DNA of 64,000 nt from positions 1,313,617 to 1,377,616 of the forward strand of contig NZ_LT574838.1 of the NCBI RefSeq assembly GCF_900086725.1, written 5' to 3'. The stretch comes from Bariatricus massiliensis. GTDB lineage: Bacteria; Bacillota; Clostridia; Lachnospirales; Lachnospiraceae. Positions 33,374-42,142 of this stretch are shown one piece after another. A program made the position numbers and the translations under genes. The first letter of the stretch is position 1, and each line of letters starts with the position of its first letter. The notes under the pieces were generated by a model. That model did no database searches. It was given only the letters and a program-made list of their open reading frames with translations, and had not been told where the DNA came from.

Positions 33374-35167
33374 CTACTTATAGAGTGCTCCATAAGCCGC
33401 ACACGCCCGGTAGTCCTGCGCCTCCTTGTCCATCCCGAAGGCATTCCAACTGGCCGGACGGAAGATGGACTCCTCCGGTACATTGTGCATGCACACCGGT
33501 ATCCGCAGCATCGAGCACAGCGTGATCATATCCGCGCCCACATGCCCGTAGCTGATGGCCCCATGGTTCGCCCCCCAGTTGTTCATCACGTCGTAGGCGC
33601 TCTTGAACGCCCCCTCACCCGTGACTCTTGGCGCGAACCACGTGCACGGCCATGTATAATCCGTACGCTTCCACAGGCTGTCCGACACCTCCTCCGGAAG
33701 CTCCACGCTCCAACCTTCCGCCAGCTGCACCACAGGGCCCACTCCCTTCACCAGATTCACGCGCACCATGGTCATGGGCATTCTGGCCCGCGTCTCGAAC
33801 CGGGAGGAATACCCGCCTCCCCGGAAGTAGCCCAGATCCGCCTCGCACCATGTGGTGGCCTTCAGGCAGGCGTCGATGTCCGTTTCCGTCATCTCCCAGA
33901 AGGGCTTCATGCTCCCCCTGCCCCCGGCGTCCCTGGCCGCACCGCTGGCATCCAGGCAGCAGGCCCCGGAGTTGATCAGATGCAGGAAACCGCCCGCTTC
34001 TTTCGCCTCCCCTTCCAGTTCATACCCAGTCACTCTCTTCACCGCTTCCCCGGACCAGCAGGTGCGTACATCCGCGAACATCTGGGCCCGGTTCGTCAAC
34101 AGCTTCAAGAGCAGCATGCCCACCCCGTTCAGGGTGTCGTTCTCCGTGGCAAGGATGTAGGGCTCCCTCGCCCCGTTCCAGTCGAAGGAGCTGTTCAGGA
34201 TGGCTTCCGGGAAATCCGTGTTGGGCAGGTGGTCCGTCCACTGACGCTGTCCTTGGAAGCCCGCCGCTATGGCGTTATGCCCCAGCTTCTCCTCCCCCCA
34301 TTCCTCCGGGAGCCTCGGATTCCCGTTCATCAGGTCCTTGATGATGAGGGCACATTTGATGGTGAATTCCCAGTTGTAGTCCTTGGCTTCCCGGTCGTGC
34401 TGTACTTCCAGAGGATTCTTGTCCCATCCCTCCGGGCAGCGCTCCTTCACCCACGCCCGCGCCTTCTCATATTCCTTCTCGTCGTAGATGCCCCGCTCTA
34501 TCCTCCGCAGCACTTCCACCTCGTCCACGGACTCCACCCGCATGCCCAGATATTCCTCGAAGAAATCTGGATCGATGCCGGAGCCGGAGATGCCCATGCA
34601 GGCAGCGCCTATCTGCAGATAGGACTTCCCGCGCATGGAGGCTGCGGCCACCGCGGCCCTCGCGAACCGGAGCAGCTTTTCCTGCACATCCGCGGGGATC
34701 TCTTCATCATCCGCCTCCTGCACATGCCTTCCATAGATGCCGAAGGCGGGGAGCCCCTTCCTTGCGTGGGCGGCCAGCACTGAGGCCAGATAGACCGCGC
34801 CGGGGCGTTCCGTGGCGTTGAGCCCCCAGACTCCCTTGATGGTCATGGGGTCCATGTCCATGGTCTCCGAGCCGTAGCACCAGCAGGGCGTCACGGAGAG
34901 GGTAATGTCTACGCCCGCGGTCCTGAACTTCTGGGCACAGGCGGCAGCCTCCGCCACACGGCCGATGGTGGTGTCCGCCACGACGACTTCCACCGTTTCT
35001 CCGTCTGTATAGCGGATATGCTCCTCAAAGAGCCTCTTCGCCGCATTGGCCATGGACATGGTCTGTTCTTCCAGTCCGCCCCGCACGTCCAGCAGTCCCT
35101 GTCTGGCGTCAATGACCGGGCGGATTCCGATTACGGGATGCCTTCCTATCACTCTCTTCTCTGCCAT
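33374..35167 (-). CDS. fucI: L-fucose isomerase
   Basis: 597 residues, matching E. coli-type FucI length. Manganese-site residues are conserved in context: Glu in YILATENDTLNG, Asp in FADVRTCW and His in NHGAISYGHVGADMIT; the N-terminal GRHPVIGIRPVIDARQG is also typical. Converts L-fucose to L-fuculose, or D-arabinose to D-ribulose. Last gene of the operon beginning at 41802. Composition is noticeably richer in GC than its neighbours (for example 39 of 60 bases in 33661-33720), which may indicate separate origin or strong codon selection. RBS AAGGAGG. Confidence 0.96.
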   Translation of the reverse strand: MAEKRVIGRHPVIGIRPVIDARQGLLDVRGGLEEQTMSMANAAKRLFEEHIRYTDGETVEVVVADTTIGRVAEAAACAQKFRTAGVDITLSVTPCWCYGSETMDMDPMTIKGVWGLNATERPGAVYLASVLAAHARKGLPAFGIYGRHVQEADDEEIPADVQEKLLRFARAAVAAASMRGKSYLQIGAACMGISGSGIDPDFFEEYLGMRVESVDEVEVLRRIERGIYDEKEYEKARAWVKERCPEGWDKNPLEVQHDREAKDYNWEFTIKCALIIKDLMNGNPRLPEEWGEEKLGHNAIAAGFQGQRQWTDHLPNTDFPEAILNSSFDWNGAREPYILATENDTLNGVGMLLLKLLTNRAQMFADVRTCWSGEAVKRVTGYELEGEAKEAGGFLHLINSGACCLDASGAARDAGGRGSMKPFWEMTETDIDACLKATTWCEADLGYFRGGGYSSRFETRARMPMTMVRVNLVKGVGPVVQLAEGWSVELPEEVSDSLWKRTDYTWPCTWFAPRVTGEGAFKSAYDVMNNWGANHGAISYGHVGADMITLCSMLRIPVCMHNVPEESIFRPASWNAFGMDKEAQDYRACAAYGALYK

Positions 35168-35180
35168 TTCTTTTTCCTCC

Positions 35181-36674
35181 TTAAACCGGTTCCAGTCTGC
35201 ATATCTCGCAGAACCTTATATATTGTTCTTTCCATATCTCTGTGTCTTCAGGGTAATAGTGGGTTTGGGGGAAGGTATTGCGGGAAATTTCCCGAATTTC
35301 CTCCTCGGATTCCACTTCTCCCATTCCATAGGCCTGCAGCAGGATATTCCCAGCGCAGGACGCCTCTTTCGCCCCGGTTATCACCTCTGTGTTTGTCACA
35401 TTGGCTATATATTGGTTCAAAACCGTGACCGCATTGGCCCCTCCTATGATATAGAGTGTATCTACTTGTCTACCGGTAGTCTTTTTCAGTGCCTCCAGCG
35501 CATAAGCACATTTAAGCGCCACACTCTCATAGATGATACGCGCGATCTGCCCCACATCCGTCTCCGCAAAGCATCCCTGCCCCGTATCGCTTAGATATTT
35601 GACAATTTCCCCCGGCATATCCTGCGGGTTAAAGAATGCATTACATTCCGTGTCCACCACGCCGGCAAATAGTCTGGACTCCACCGCTCTTTCAACGATT
35701 TCCGGAAAACTCAAATTCATTCCCATGGCATTCCATTTTCTCCGGCACTCTTGAATCAGCCACATCGCCATCACATTTCTTTTGCAGAGCGTTTTCCCGA
35801 AAGCAAGTGCCGTGTTGGATAAATTATATCGGTAGCTCATCTCATTGTCCGCCGGTTCAGGGAGCTCCATGCTTACAAGAAACCATGTACCAGTTGCGAT
35901 AAAGGCCCAATTTTTCCGTTCATCCACCGGGACCACTACGCTGGCAGACGAAGTATCGTGCACAGCAGGGGCTACAATCTGGAAACGGTTCGTACCACAC
36001 CAGTCCGCGATAGATTGTTCTACCAGACCGAGTCTGGTTCCCGCAGGAACTACTTTAGGCTGCGCGCTCTTGGGCACGCCAAAAATATCAAAAACCTCAT
36101 CTTCCCAGCTCCCCTTTCTCATGCTGAACATCTGCGAATAGGAAGCGGCCGAAATCTCCGAGATTGGATTGCCCGACAGCAGATACATCAGGAGATCGCC
36201 CAAAAAAAGTATTTTTTTGCCGTCTCCCAGTGCCTCCGGATTTTCCCGCAGCAGGGCTATCAATTGATGAAGTGTTGTATCCTTCAGCTTTCTCTGGGTC
36301 GTCAGCTCATACAGCCTGCGGTAGCCAATCTTTTCCTCCACATACTCCATGGTATGCTCTGTCCTCGTATCCCGGTAAAACACCGGAATCCCTTGTACGG
36401 CGCCCTGCCCGTCAATGATGCCGAAATCGCTGGCCCACGTGTCGACGCCCAGACTCCGTATCTCGACCCCCGCTCTTCCCAGCTCAGCCAACACCTTCAA
36501 TATCTGCTCATATATACCGTATACATTGATACATAGATGATTCTGATACATCATTCTCGGTGTCTCGAATCTGCCGACTTCTTGAATATTCAGCGTCCGG
36601 TCATGGGTCAGCTCACCTGTATAGATTTTTCCGTTGCTGGAACCTACGTCTACAGCAACATATTTCTCCGCCAT
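35181..36674 (-). CDS. Rhamnulokinase-family sugar kinase, probable L-fuculokinase
   Basis: 497-residue FGGY kinase closest in character to RhaB: N-terminal VAVDVGSSNGKIYTGEL, GVDTWASDFGIID (substrate region), VAPAVHDTSSASVVVP and C-terminal IIGGANAVTVLNQY. RhaB-like enzymes replace FucK in fucose operons of many clostridia, so phosphorylation of L-fuculose at O-1 is the best inference from its place between fucI (13 bases away) and an SDR, with fucA in the same operon. RBS AAAGAGG. Confidence 0.87.
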   Translation of the reverse strand: MAEKYVAVDVGSSNGKIYTGELTHDRTLNIQEVGRFETPRMMYQNHLCINVYGIYEQILKVLAELGRAGVEIRSLGVDTWASDFGIIDGQGAVQGIPVFYRDTRTEHTMEYVEEKIGYRRLYELTTQRKLKDTTLHQLIALLRENPEALGDGKKILFLGDLLMYLLSGNPISEISAASYSQMFSMRKGSWEDEVFDIFGVPKSAQPKVVPAGTRLGLVEQSIADWCGTNRFQIVAPAVHDTSSASVVVPVDERKNWAFIATGTWFLVSMELPEPADNEMSYRYNLSNTALAFGKTLCKRNVMAMWLIQECRRKWNAMGMNLSFPEIVERAVESRLFAGVVDTECNAFFNPQDMPGEIVKYLSDTGQGCFAETDVGQIARIIYESVALKCAYALEALKKTTGRQVDTLYIIGGANAVTVLNQYIANVTNTEVITGAKEASCAGNILLQAYGMGEVESEEEIREISRNTFPQTHYYPEDTEIWKEQYIRFCEICRLEPV

Positions 36675-36693
36675 ATTTCCACCTCTTTAAAAA

Positions 36694-37455
36694 TCAGCAC
36701 ACCGTAAAGCCGCCGTCAACCACAATATTTGCCCCGTTAATCATGGCAGCCGCGTCACTCGCAAGGTAAGTCACCGCCATAGCGATCTCATCCATCTCCG
36801 CAAAACGTCCCGCCGGAATCTGCGCCAAATGCGCCGCTCCCCGTTCTCCTACCCAATAGTCTCTGGCCATCGGGGTCATAACTACGGTAGGGGATACCGC
36901 ATTGCATGTAATTCCATATTTCCCCCACTCTAACGCCAAATCTCTCGCCACCGCAAGCAGGCCGGATTTGCTGGCCGAGTAAGCCACATGTCCATAGAGG
37001 GCCACCACCCCCGCCTGAGACGCCATGTTGATGATCCGCCCGCCGTTTCCTGCTTTTATCATCTCTCGTCCCACAATCTGGGATACGAAAAAGGCGCCGC
37101 AGAGATTCACATTGATTACGCTCACGAACTCCTGCTCACTGATTTCGTCGGCCGGCGTTCCAGAGCCAAGCCCCGCGATATTGCAGAGGATATCAATTTT
37201 CCCTTTTTCCTCAATAATCTGGTCGACCGCTTTTTGTACCTGCTCCGGCTTGGTGATATCAAGGGCGTATGCCACAGCCCCCATCTCCTGTGCCGCTTCC
37301 TTTACCGATTCCGCCAAATCAAACAGTACCACATCAGCACCCTTTCTCTTCATCATTTTAGCGGCCGCGTTTCCGATTCCGCTGGCTCCGCCCGTGACAA
37401 CTGCCACCTTGCCATTCAGGCTCAAATTTTCATCAAATCCTCTATATTCATTCAT
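36694..37455 (-). CDS. Short-chain dehydrogenase/reductase in fucose operon
   Basis: 253 residues from ATG 37455, eight bases after AGGAGG; the frame extends upstream to 37554 but that stretch reads through a hairpin. Cofactor motif VTGGASGIGNAAAKM, NIAGLGSG, catalytic Ser in NMASQAG and Tyr-x3-Lys in YSASKSG; ends in the usual IVVDGGFTV. In this operon it could reduce L-lactaldehyde or oxidise fucose/fuculose; the usual iron-dependent lactaldehyde reductase FucO is absent here. The role is therefore open. Confidence 0.86.
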   Translation of the reverse strand: MNEYRGFDENLSLNGKVAVVTGGASGIGNAAAKMMKRKGADVVLFDLAESVKEAAQEMGAVAYALDITKPEQVQKAVDQIIEEKGKIDILCNIAGLGSGTPADEISEQEFVSVINVNLCGAFFVSQIVGREMIKAGNGGRIINMASQAGVVALYGHVAYSASKSGLLAVARDLALEWGKYGITCNAVSPTVVMTPMARDYWVGERGAAHLAQIPAGRFAEMDEIAMAVTYLASDAAAMINGANIVVDGGFTVC

Positions 37456-37514
37456 CTCATTATCCTCCTGTCCAAGCAGACCGCTCGCAAGAACTTTTTG
37501 TCCACTTTCAACAA

Positions 37515-37550
37515 CAGGGAGCCGCCGCTGCTTGCCAGCCCGTCTCCCTG
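37515..37550 (-). terminator. Intercistronic hairpin after fucose-operon receptor gene
   Basis: Seven-base stem CAGGGAG/CTCCCTG (37515-37521, 37544-37550) with partial inner pairing, located between the receptor stop and the SDR RBS. Weaker than the other receptor-distal hairpins and without a T run. Confidence 0.45.
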
Positions 37551-37573
37551 CCACATCTCATTATTCTACTGAA

Positions 37574-38572
37574 TTATTTAATCTGCCCATTTTCTGTGTG
37601 AACTTTAATCCATTCATCCACATTGCTGGAATCAATCAATTCGCCGTCGACAAGTTTTGTCTCTTTGTCAATTTCCCCTTTAAGCACTCTATCGCAGATA
37701 TCGAGTGACGCTTCTGCCTGTGCGTAAGCATTCTGTACGCAGGTCGCAGTCAGTTCACCGTCTTTAATAGAAAGGCACGCATCCGCCAGTCCGTCGACGC
37801 CGTAGGAAGTCATCTCTCCTTCACGGCCTACAGCCTTCGCAGCCTCAAGTGCGCCGAGAGCCATGGCATCATTCATGGAGATGATAGCGTCAATCTGGTT
37901 GTATTTCTGGAGCCAGTCTTCCATAAGAGCCATGCCTTCATCTTTGTACCAGTTGGCAATCTGCTCGTCAAGAATTTCAATGTCAGGCCTTGCTTCAAAC
38001 AAAGTCTTCTCGAATCCTTCTCTTCTGCCGATAGAATGTACGTTGCCGGAAGGCCCGAGCAGAACGACTACTTTACCATTTTCCGGAATATCTTCCAGTG
38101 CTACCGCAGCCGGAATACTTCCCTGCTGGACCGGATCGCAGTCTACGCAGGAGGCGTCCTCAGAACCCTTGTTAGTTCCATTTACCGTACATACCGGAAT
38201 CCCCTGCTCGATAGTTGCATTGATCGGATCCATCAGCGCCTCCGTGTCAATACTCTGGATAACAACCATGTCGTACCCCTTGGACACCGCATTTTCAAGA
38301 TTGGAAATCTGGGTTCCCACATCGTTTTTATTGTCGATTATGGTAACTTTGTAATCCGGATAATTATCTGCCAGCTTTTCAAAGGACTGGGCGAGCCATG
38401 ACGCGTAGGTAGCCGTCATATCGCCAATCAGAACAGCAATCTCCTTCTTGTCTCCGGATGTTTCATCTTTCTTCTCTCCACCTGTCTCCTCTTTTTTGGA
38501 TGAGCATCCGGCAGCCAGCATACTCACTCCCATGGCCACTACAAGCAGCATGGATAATACTTTCTTTTTCAT
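37574..38572 (-). CDS. CUT2 sugar ABC importer, substrate-binding lipoprotein (fucose operon)
   Basis: 332 residues with a lipoprotein signal ending LAAGCSSKK. PBP1-type receptor (RbsB-like): YDMVVIQSIDTEALMDPINA, IPVCTVNGTNKGS and ISMNDAMALGALEAAKA. Binds the sugar imported by the permease and ATPase encoded just upstream; L-fucose (or D-arabinose) is inferred from fucI and fucA in the same operon. RBS AAGGAAGG. Confidence 0.91.
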   Translation of the reverse strand: MKKKVLSMLLVVAMGVSMLAAGCSSKKEETGGEKKDETSGDKKEIAVLIGDMTATYASWLAQSFEKLADNYPDYKVTIIDNKNDVGTQISNLENAVSKGYDMVVIQSIDTEALMDPINATIEQGIPVCTVNGTNKGSEDASCVDCDPVQQGSIPAAVALEDIPENGKVVVLLGPSGNVHSIGRREGFEKTLFEARPDIEILDEQIANWYKDEGMALMEDWLQKYNQIDAIISMNDAMALGALEAAKAVGREGEMTSYGVDGLADACLSIKDGELTATCVQNAYAQAEASLDICDRVLKGEIDKETKLVDGELIDSSNVDEWIKVHTENGQIK

Positions 38573-38639
38573 AACTTTTTTCCTTCCTTTCTCCTTTTGT
38601 TTTATCCTAATCCCGCTTCCCTGCAGGAATTAGCTCTGT

Positions 38640-39623
38640 TTAGTTCTTGTCCTTCTTCTGTGCAGTCACTTCCTGATCGCCTACAATCCGCACGACTCGT
38701 TTTCTCTGCTTGGATTGAATGTCGAAGATAACCGCGATAATAATTAAAGTTCCCTTCAATATGTATTGCAAATAAGACTGTATTCCTACGAGATTCATAA
38801 TGTTATTGAGAATACCGATTACGAAAGAGCCGATCAGTGTTCCCGGCGCCGTTCCGATACCACCGGTAAAGCTGGTTCCTCCGATGATGGTAGCCATCAG
38901 CGCATCCGTCTCAAGCCCTGTGCCGGAAGCCGGAAGTCCGGCGTTCAGCCTTGACATCAGCACAACTCCGCCAAGCCCGGCCAGCAGGCCTGAAATGATG
39001 TAGGCAGCCATCTTCACTTTCTTTACTTTGATTCCAGAAGCCACGGCCGCATCCTCATTTCCCCCGATAGCATATAGATAGCGCCCGTATTTTGTCTTCT
39101 TTAATATAATGAAAGAGATAATTCCAATTACCAGCATGATCACGACCGGTATCGGTATCGGCCCCAGACTTCCCTGCCCAAACACACGGAAGTCACCGAT
39201 TTTATATACGTTCTGTCCGTTGGTATATAGGAAGATAATACCGTTTGTTATCTGCTGCATGGCCAGCGTAACGATGAAAGGCGGCGCAGAAAACTGTGTC
39301 ACAGCAATTCCGTTGACCACTCCCACGATTCCGCCGAGGATAATGCCCGTCATCAGCGCGATGAACAGAGAGCCCGTCGCTATGTATACGATACAGGCAA
39401 AGGTTCCCGACATGGCCGCGTTTGTTCCCACGGACAAGTCCAGCTGTCCGGCAATAATCAACATCGTTTCACCAAAGGCCAGTATGGTCACGACGCTGAT
39501 CTGTCTGGAAACATTAATCAGGTTCTGTGCGGTGAAGAAACTGTCATCCAGAAAAGCACAGATGATGACCAGACCCAAAAGTATCAGCACACTGGCATAT
39601 TTGCTCAAATTTAACTTTTTCAC
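38640..39623 (-). CDS. CUT2 sugar ABC importer, permease (fucose operon)
   Basis: 327-residue RbsC-type permease with about eight to ten helices; AFGETMLIIAGQLDLSVGTNAA, AIGGNEDAAVASGIKV and IGGTSFTGGIGTAPG match the family. Start is GTG, overlapping the ATPase stop by four bases (GTGA), with GGAGGT upstream: tight translational coupling to the ATPase. Confidence 0.92.
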   Translation of the reverse strand: MKKLNLSKYASVLILLGLVIICAFLDDSFFTAQNLINVSRQISVVTILAFGETMLIIAGQLDLSVGTNAAMSGTFACIVYIATGSLFIALMTGIILGGIVGVVNGIAVTQFSAPPFIVTLAMQQITNGIIFLYTNGQNVYKIGDFRVFGQGSLGPIPIPVVIMLVIGIISFIILKKTKYGRYLYAIGGNEDAAVASGIKVKKVKMAAYIISGLLAGLGGVVLMSRLNAGLPASGTGLETDALMATIIGGTSFTGGIGTAPGTLIGSFVIGILNNIMNLVGIQSYLQYILKGTLIIIAVIFDIQSKQRKRVVRIVGDQEVTAQKKDKN

Positions 39624-41119
39624 TTATTCGTACCTCCTACTGCATACTTCATGGTGAGCTCCTGCGAGAACTCCTCCCTGTTCAGCTTTCCTGTAATTCT
39701 TCCCTTGCACATGACATACATGCGGTCTGTCATCCCCATAAGTTCAGGTATTTCCGAGGATATCATAATAATGGCGCAGCCTAGCTTTGCCAAGTCCTCG
39801 ATAATCTTATAAATCTCATATTTGGCGCCCACGTCGATTCCCCGGGTAGGCTCATCCAAGATGAGGACTTTGGCGTCCAGCATCAGCCATTTTGCCAGCA
39901 CCACCTTCTGCTGGTTGCCGCCGCTTAAGTTTTCAATCTTTACACTCAGCCCCGGTGTTTTTACGTTCAGCTTTTTTATCAGTTCTTTTGCTTTTTCCAC
40001 CTGACGCTTAGAGCCTGCGAACAGTTCTTTACTGACGCAGTTGTCGGAAAGCGTTGCATTGTCCAAGATATCCCGGCAGCCTACTATGCCGTATTTTCTC
40101 CGGTCCTCCGACAACATGATGATTCCTTCCCTCATGGCAGTCCCTATATTGCCGAGCTTCAGCTTTTTCCCTGACAGGAACACCTCCCCGCTGGTGATTG
40201 GATCCGCTCCGGACAATGCTCTCGCAAGCTCCGTCCTTCCTGCTCCCACCAGACCGGATATCCCGACGATTTCTCCCGCCTTTACGGTCATGTCAATATG
40301 TTCAAACATGCCCTCCGAGCACAAGTCCTTTACTTCCAGAACTGTCTCTCCGATAGGCACCGTCTCTTTGGGGTATAGGTTAGAAATCTCACGGCCTACC
40401 ATTTGGGCTATGAGAGAGTTGTCGTCATAATCGCTAGCGGGCCCTCCCCCTACCACTTCCCCGTCTCTCAGCACCGTGATATCATCCGATATCCGGAAAA
40501 TCTCATCCATCTTGTGGGAGATATACACGACGCTGATGCCTCTTTTTTTCATGTCCTCAATTTTCCGGAACAGCAATTCTACCTCTTTGGTCGTGATGGC
40601 CGAGGTAGGTTCATCCATGATGACCACACTTGCGTTAAAGGAGATAGCCTTGATAATCTCCAGCATCTGAATCTCAGATACCGAAAGATTCTTTATCTTG
40701 GTCTGAGGCTCATAATTCAGCCCTTCATTTTTCAAAAGCTCCTTTGTCCTCTGCCGTACTTCTCTCCAGTTCACAAGCCCCTTCATTTTCCCGTTAGGAA
40801 ACTTCCCCATAAAAATGTTCTCCTCTATGGAAAGCTCCGGTATATAATTCAGCTCTTGGAAAATCATGGCGATGCCTTGCTCTCTGGCATCTATGGGATT
40901 CTTTATGACCGTCTCTTTGCCGTCGATGATTATAGATCCCCCGTCCGGCTTGTAGATTCCGTTCAGCACCTTCATCAAGGTAGACTTTCCCGCACCGTTT
41001 TCCCCCACCAGAGTATGTACCGTGCCCGGCCTGATTTTGATGGATACGTTATTGAGGGCTCGTACACCCGAAAAGTCTTTCGTTATATTTCGAAGTTCTA
41101 TCTTGTATTGCGGCTGCAT
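39620..41119 (-). CDS. CUT2 sugar ABC importer, tandem ATPase (fucose operon)
   Basis: 499 residues. Domain 1: GENGAGKST, LSVSEIQMLEIIKA, IMDEPTSAIT. Domain 2: GLVGAGRTE, LSGGNQQKVVLAK, ILDEPTRGIDVG. Intact RbsA-type ATPase paired with the overlapping permease gene. Second gene of the fucose operon after fucA, 44 bases downstream of it. Confidence 0.94.
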   Translation of the reverse strand: MQPQYKIELRNITKDFSGVRALNNVSIKIRPGTVHTLVGENGAGKSTLMKVLNGIYKPDGGSIIIDGKETVIKNPIDAREQGIAMIFQELNYIPELSIEENIFMGKFPNGKMKGLVNWREVRQRTKELLKNEGLNYEPQTKIKNLSVSEIQMLEIIKAISFNASVVIMDEPTSAITTKEVELLFRKIEDMKKRGISVVYISHKMDEIFRISDDITVLRDGEVVGGGPASDYDDNSLIAQMVGREISNLYPKETVPIGETVLEVKDLCSEGMFEHIDMTVKAGEIVGISGLVGAGRTELARALSGADPITSGEVFLSGKKLKLGNIGTAMREGIIMLSEDRRKYGIVGCRDILDNATLSDNCVSKELFAGSKRQVEKAKELIKKLNVKTPGLSVKIENLSGGNQQKVVLAKWLMLDAKVLILDEPTRGIDVGAKYEIYKIIEDLAKLGCAIIMISSEIPELMGMTDRMYVMCKGRITGKLNREEFSQELTMKYAVGGTNK

Positions 41120-41163
41120 CTTGCTCCCTTCTTTCTTCCTTCTTTCCCTGTATCTGAGTCAGC

Positions 41164-41802
41164 CTATTTCCACTTGGAAGACCAGATATTTTTAAAATGT
41201 TCAATGTCCCCCTCCGGTAAATCTACCTGCTGCCCCAGCATATTTGCAAAAAACAGAGTCTTTGTAATGGCTTCTGCCGCCTCTACCTTGTTCATCGCGT
41301 CTGTTACCGTAGGGCCGACAGCCAGAACACCATGGTTTCCTAACAATACGATGTCCGCATGTTCGAACAGCTTGTCCGCTCCTTTTAAGATTTCTTCTGT
41401 CCCCGGCTTTCCGTAAGGCACAATCTCAAAGGTATCGAAATTGCCCATCATTTCCGGATACGCCTTCGTTGTAATCGGGATATTGCATATCGCATAAGCA
41501 GTCATAAATGTAGGATGGCAATGTACGACTCCGCCAATATTATCCCTTAATTTGTAAGTCGCCATATGCATCGGAAGTTCAGACGTGGGCTTTGCATTTC
41601 CACCTATCTGCTTTCCGTCTTCATCGATTACCGCGATCATATCTTCCGTAAGCAGAGCCTTATTCTTAGTCGTCGGTGTAATATAGATAATTCCGTCCCG
41701 CTTTGTAGAAATATTTCCTTCAAACGTATTTACCAGATTTTTTTCATCCAGTCTCTTTGCCACTTCCATAACTTCTCTGATTAACTCTTTGTTCACTTTC
41801 AT
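41164..41802 (-). CDS. fucA: L-fuculose-1-phosphate aldolase (class II aldolase/adducin family)
   Basis: 212 residues from ATG 41802 (GAGG upstream; the longer frame to 41844 includes promoter-proximal leader). Zinc ligands in GGVVHCHPTF (two His) and LLGNHGVLAVG, catalytic Glu in TSELPMH. Splits L-fuculose 1-phosphate into dihydroxyacetone phosphate and L-lactaldehyde. First gene of the 41802-33374 operon, which also supplies fucI, kinase and importer; this context separates it from ribulose-phosphate 4-epimerases of the same family. Confidence 0.9.
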   Translation of the reverse strand: MKVNKELIREVMEVAKRLDEKNLVNTFEGNISTKRDGIIYITPTTKNKALLTEDMIAVIDEDGKQIGGNAKPTSELPMHMATYKLRDNIGGVVHCHPTFMTAYAICNIPITTKAYPEMMGNFDTFEIVPYGKPGTEEILKGADKLFEHADIVLLGNHGVLAVGPTVTDAMNKVEAAEAITKTLFFANMLGQQVDLPEGDIEHFKNIWSSKWK

Positions 41803-41854
41803 TACCTGCCTCTTCCTTTTATTTTGCTCTGTTAGAACTTTCAATTTTGTGCTT

Positions 41855-41883
41855 ATTATAGTTGTTAAATCGAACAGTGTCTA
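41855..41883 (-). promoter_or_regulatory. Fucose operon promoter with palindrome in the spacer
   Basis: Minus strand: -35 TAGACA (41878-41883), exact 17-base spacer, -10 TATAAT (41855-41860). The spacer carries TGTT-N6-AACA (41863-41876), a placement that would let a bound repressor exclude RNA polymerase. The divergent DeoR regulator is the obvious candidate. Confidence 0.7.
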
Positions 41884-41904
41884 TATTTTAAATGTTCAAT
41901 TTTC

Positions 41905-41939
41905 TGTTTTTTACAACATTATTTTTCTGTTTTCTAACA
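41905..41939. promoter_or_regulatory. Further TGTT...AACA sites upstream of fucose promoter
   Basis: A second TGTT-N6-AACA lies at 41905-41918, 42 bases (four helical turns) from the spacer site, and a shorter TGTT-N4-AACA at 41928-41939. The last two sit in a direct repeat beginning TTTTCTGTTTT. Possible auxiliary operators allowing looping. The rest of the 41803-42142 gap is AT-rich with no other clear signal. Confidence 0.45.
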
Positions 41940-42142
41940 ATTATAGGTCCTATTTTCGGCAGTTTTAGGTATAATATTGCTTTATTCAACATTTTATTAT
42001 ATAATAATTACATAATTTTACATTTTTAAACAATTTTTGTTCGTTTGTTCATTCTCATGCTTGGCGCATGACATAATCAAACTTATTTCAATCATTTTTA
42101 GGAAGGAGAGGCTGCCTTTCTTGGGGCCGCCAACACTTAATT

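Noticed and set aside
33362..34783. 473-codon open frame on the plus strand opposite fucI
   Set aside because: It is the antisense shadow of a GC-rich gene with clear FucI motifs; the translation is Pro/His/Arg-rich with no domain and no RBS.
40403..41416. 337-codon open frame on the plus strand
   Set aside because: Antisense to the fucose importer ATPase and fucA, both with intact motifs.
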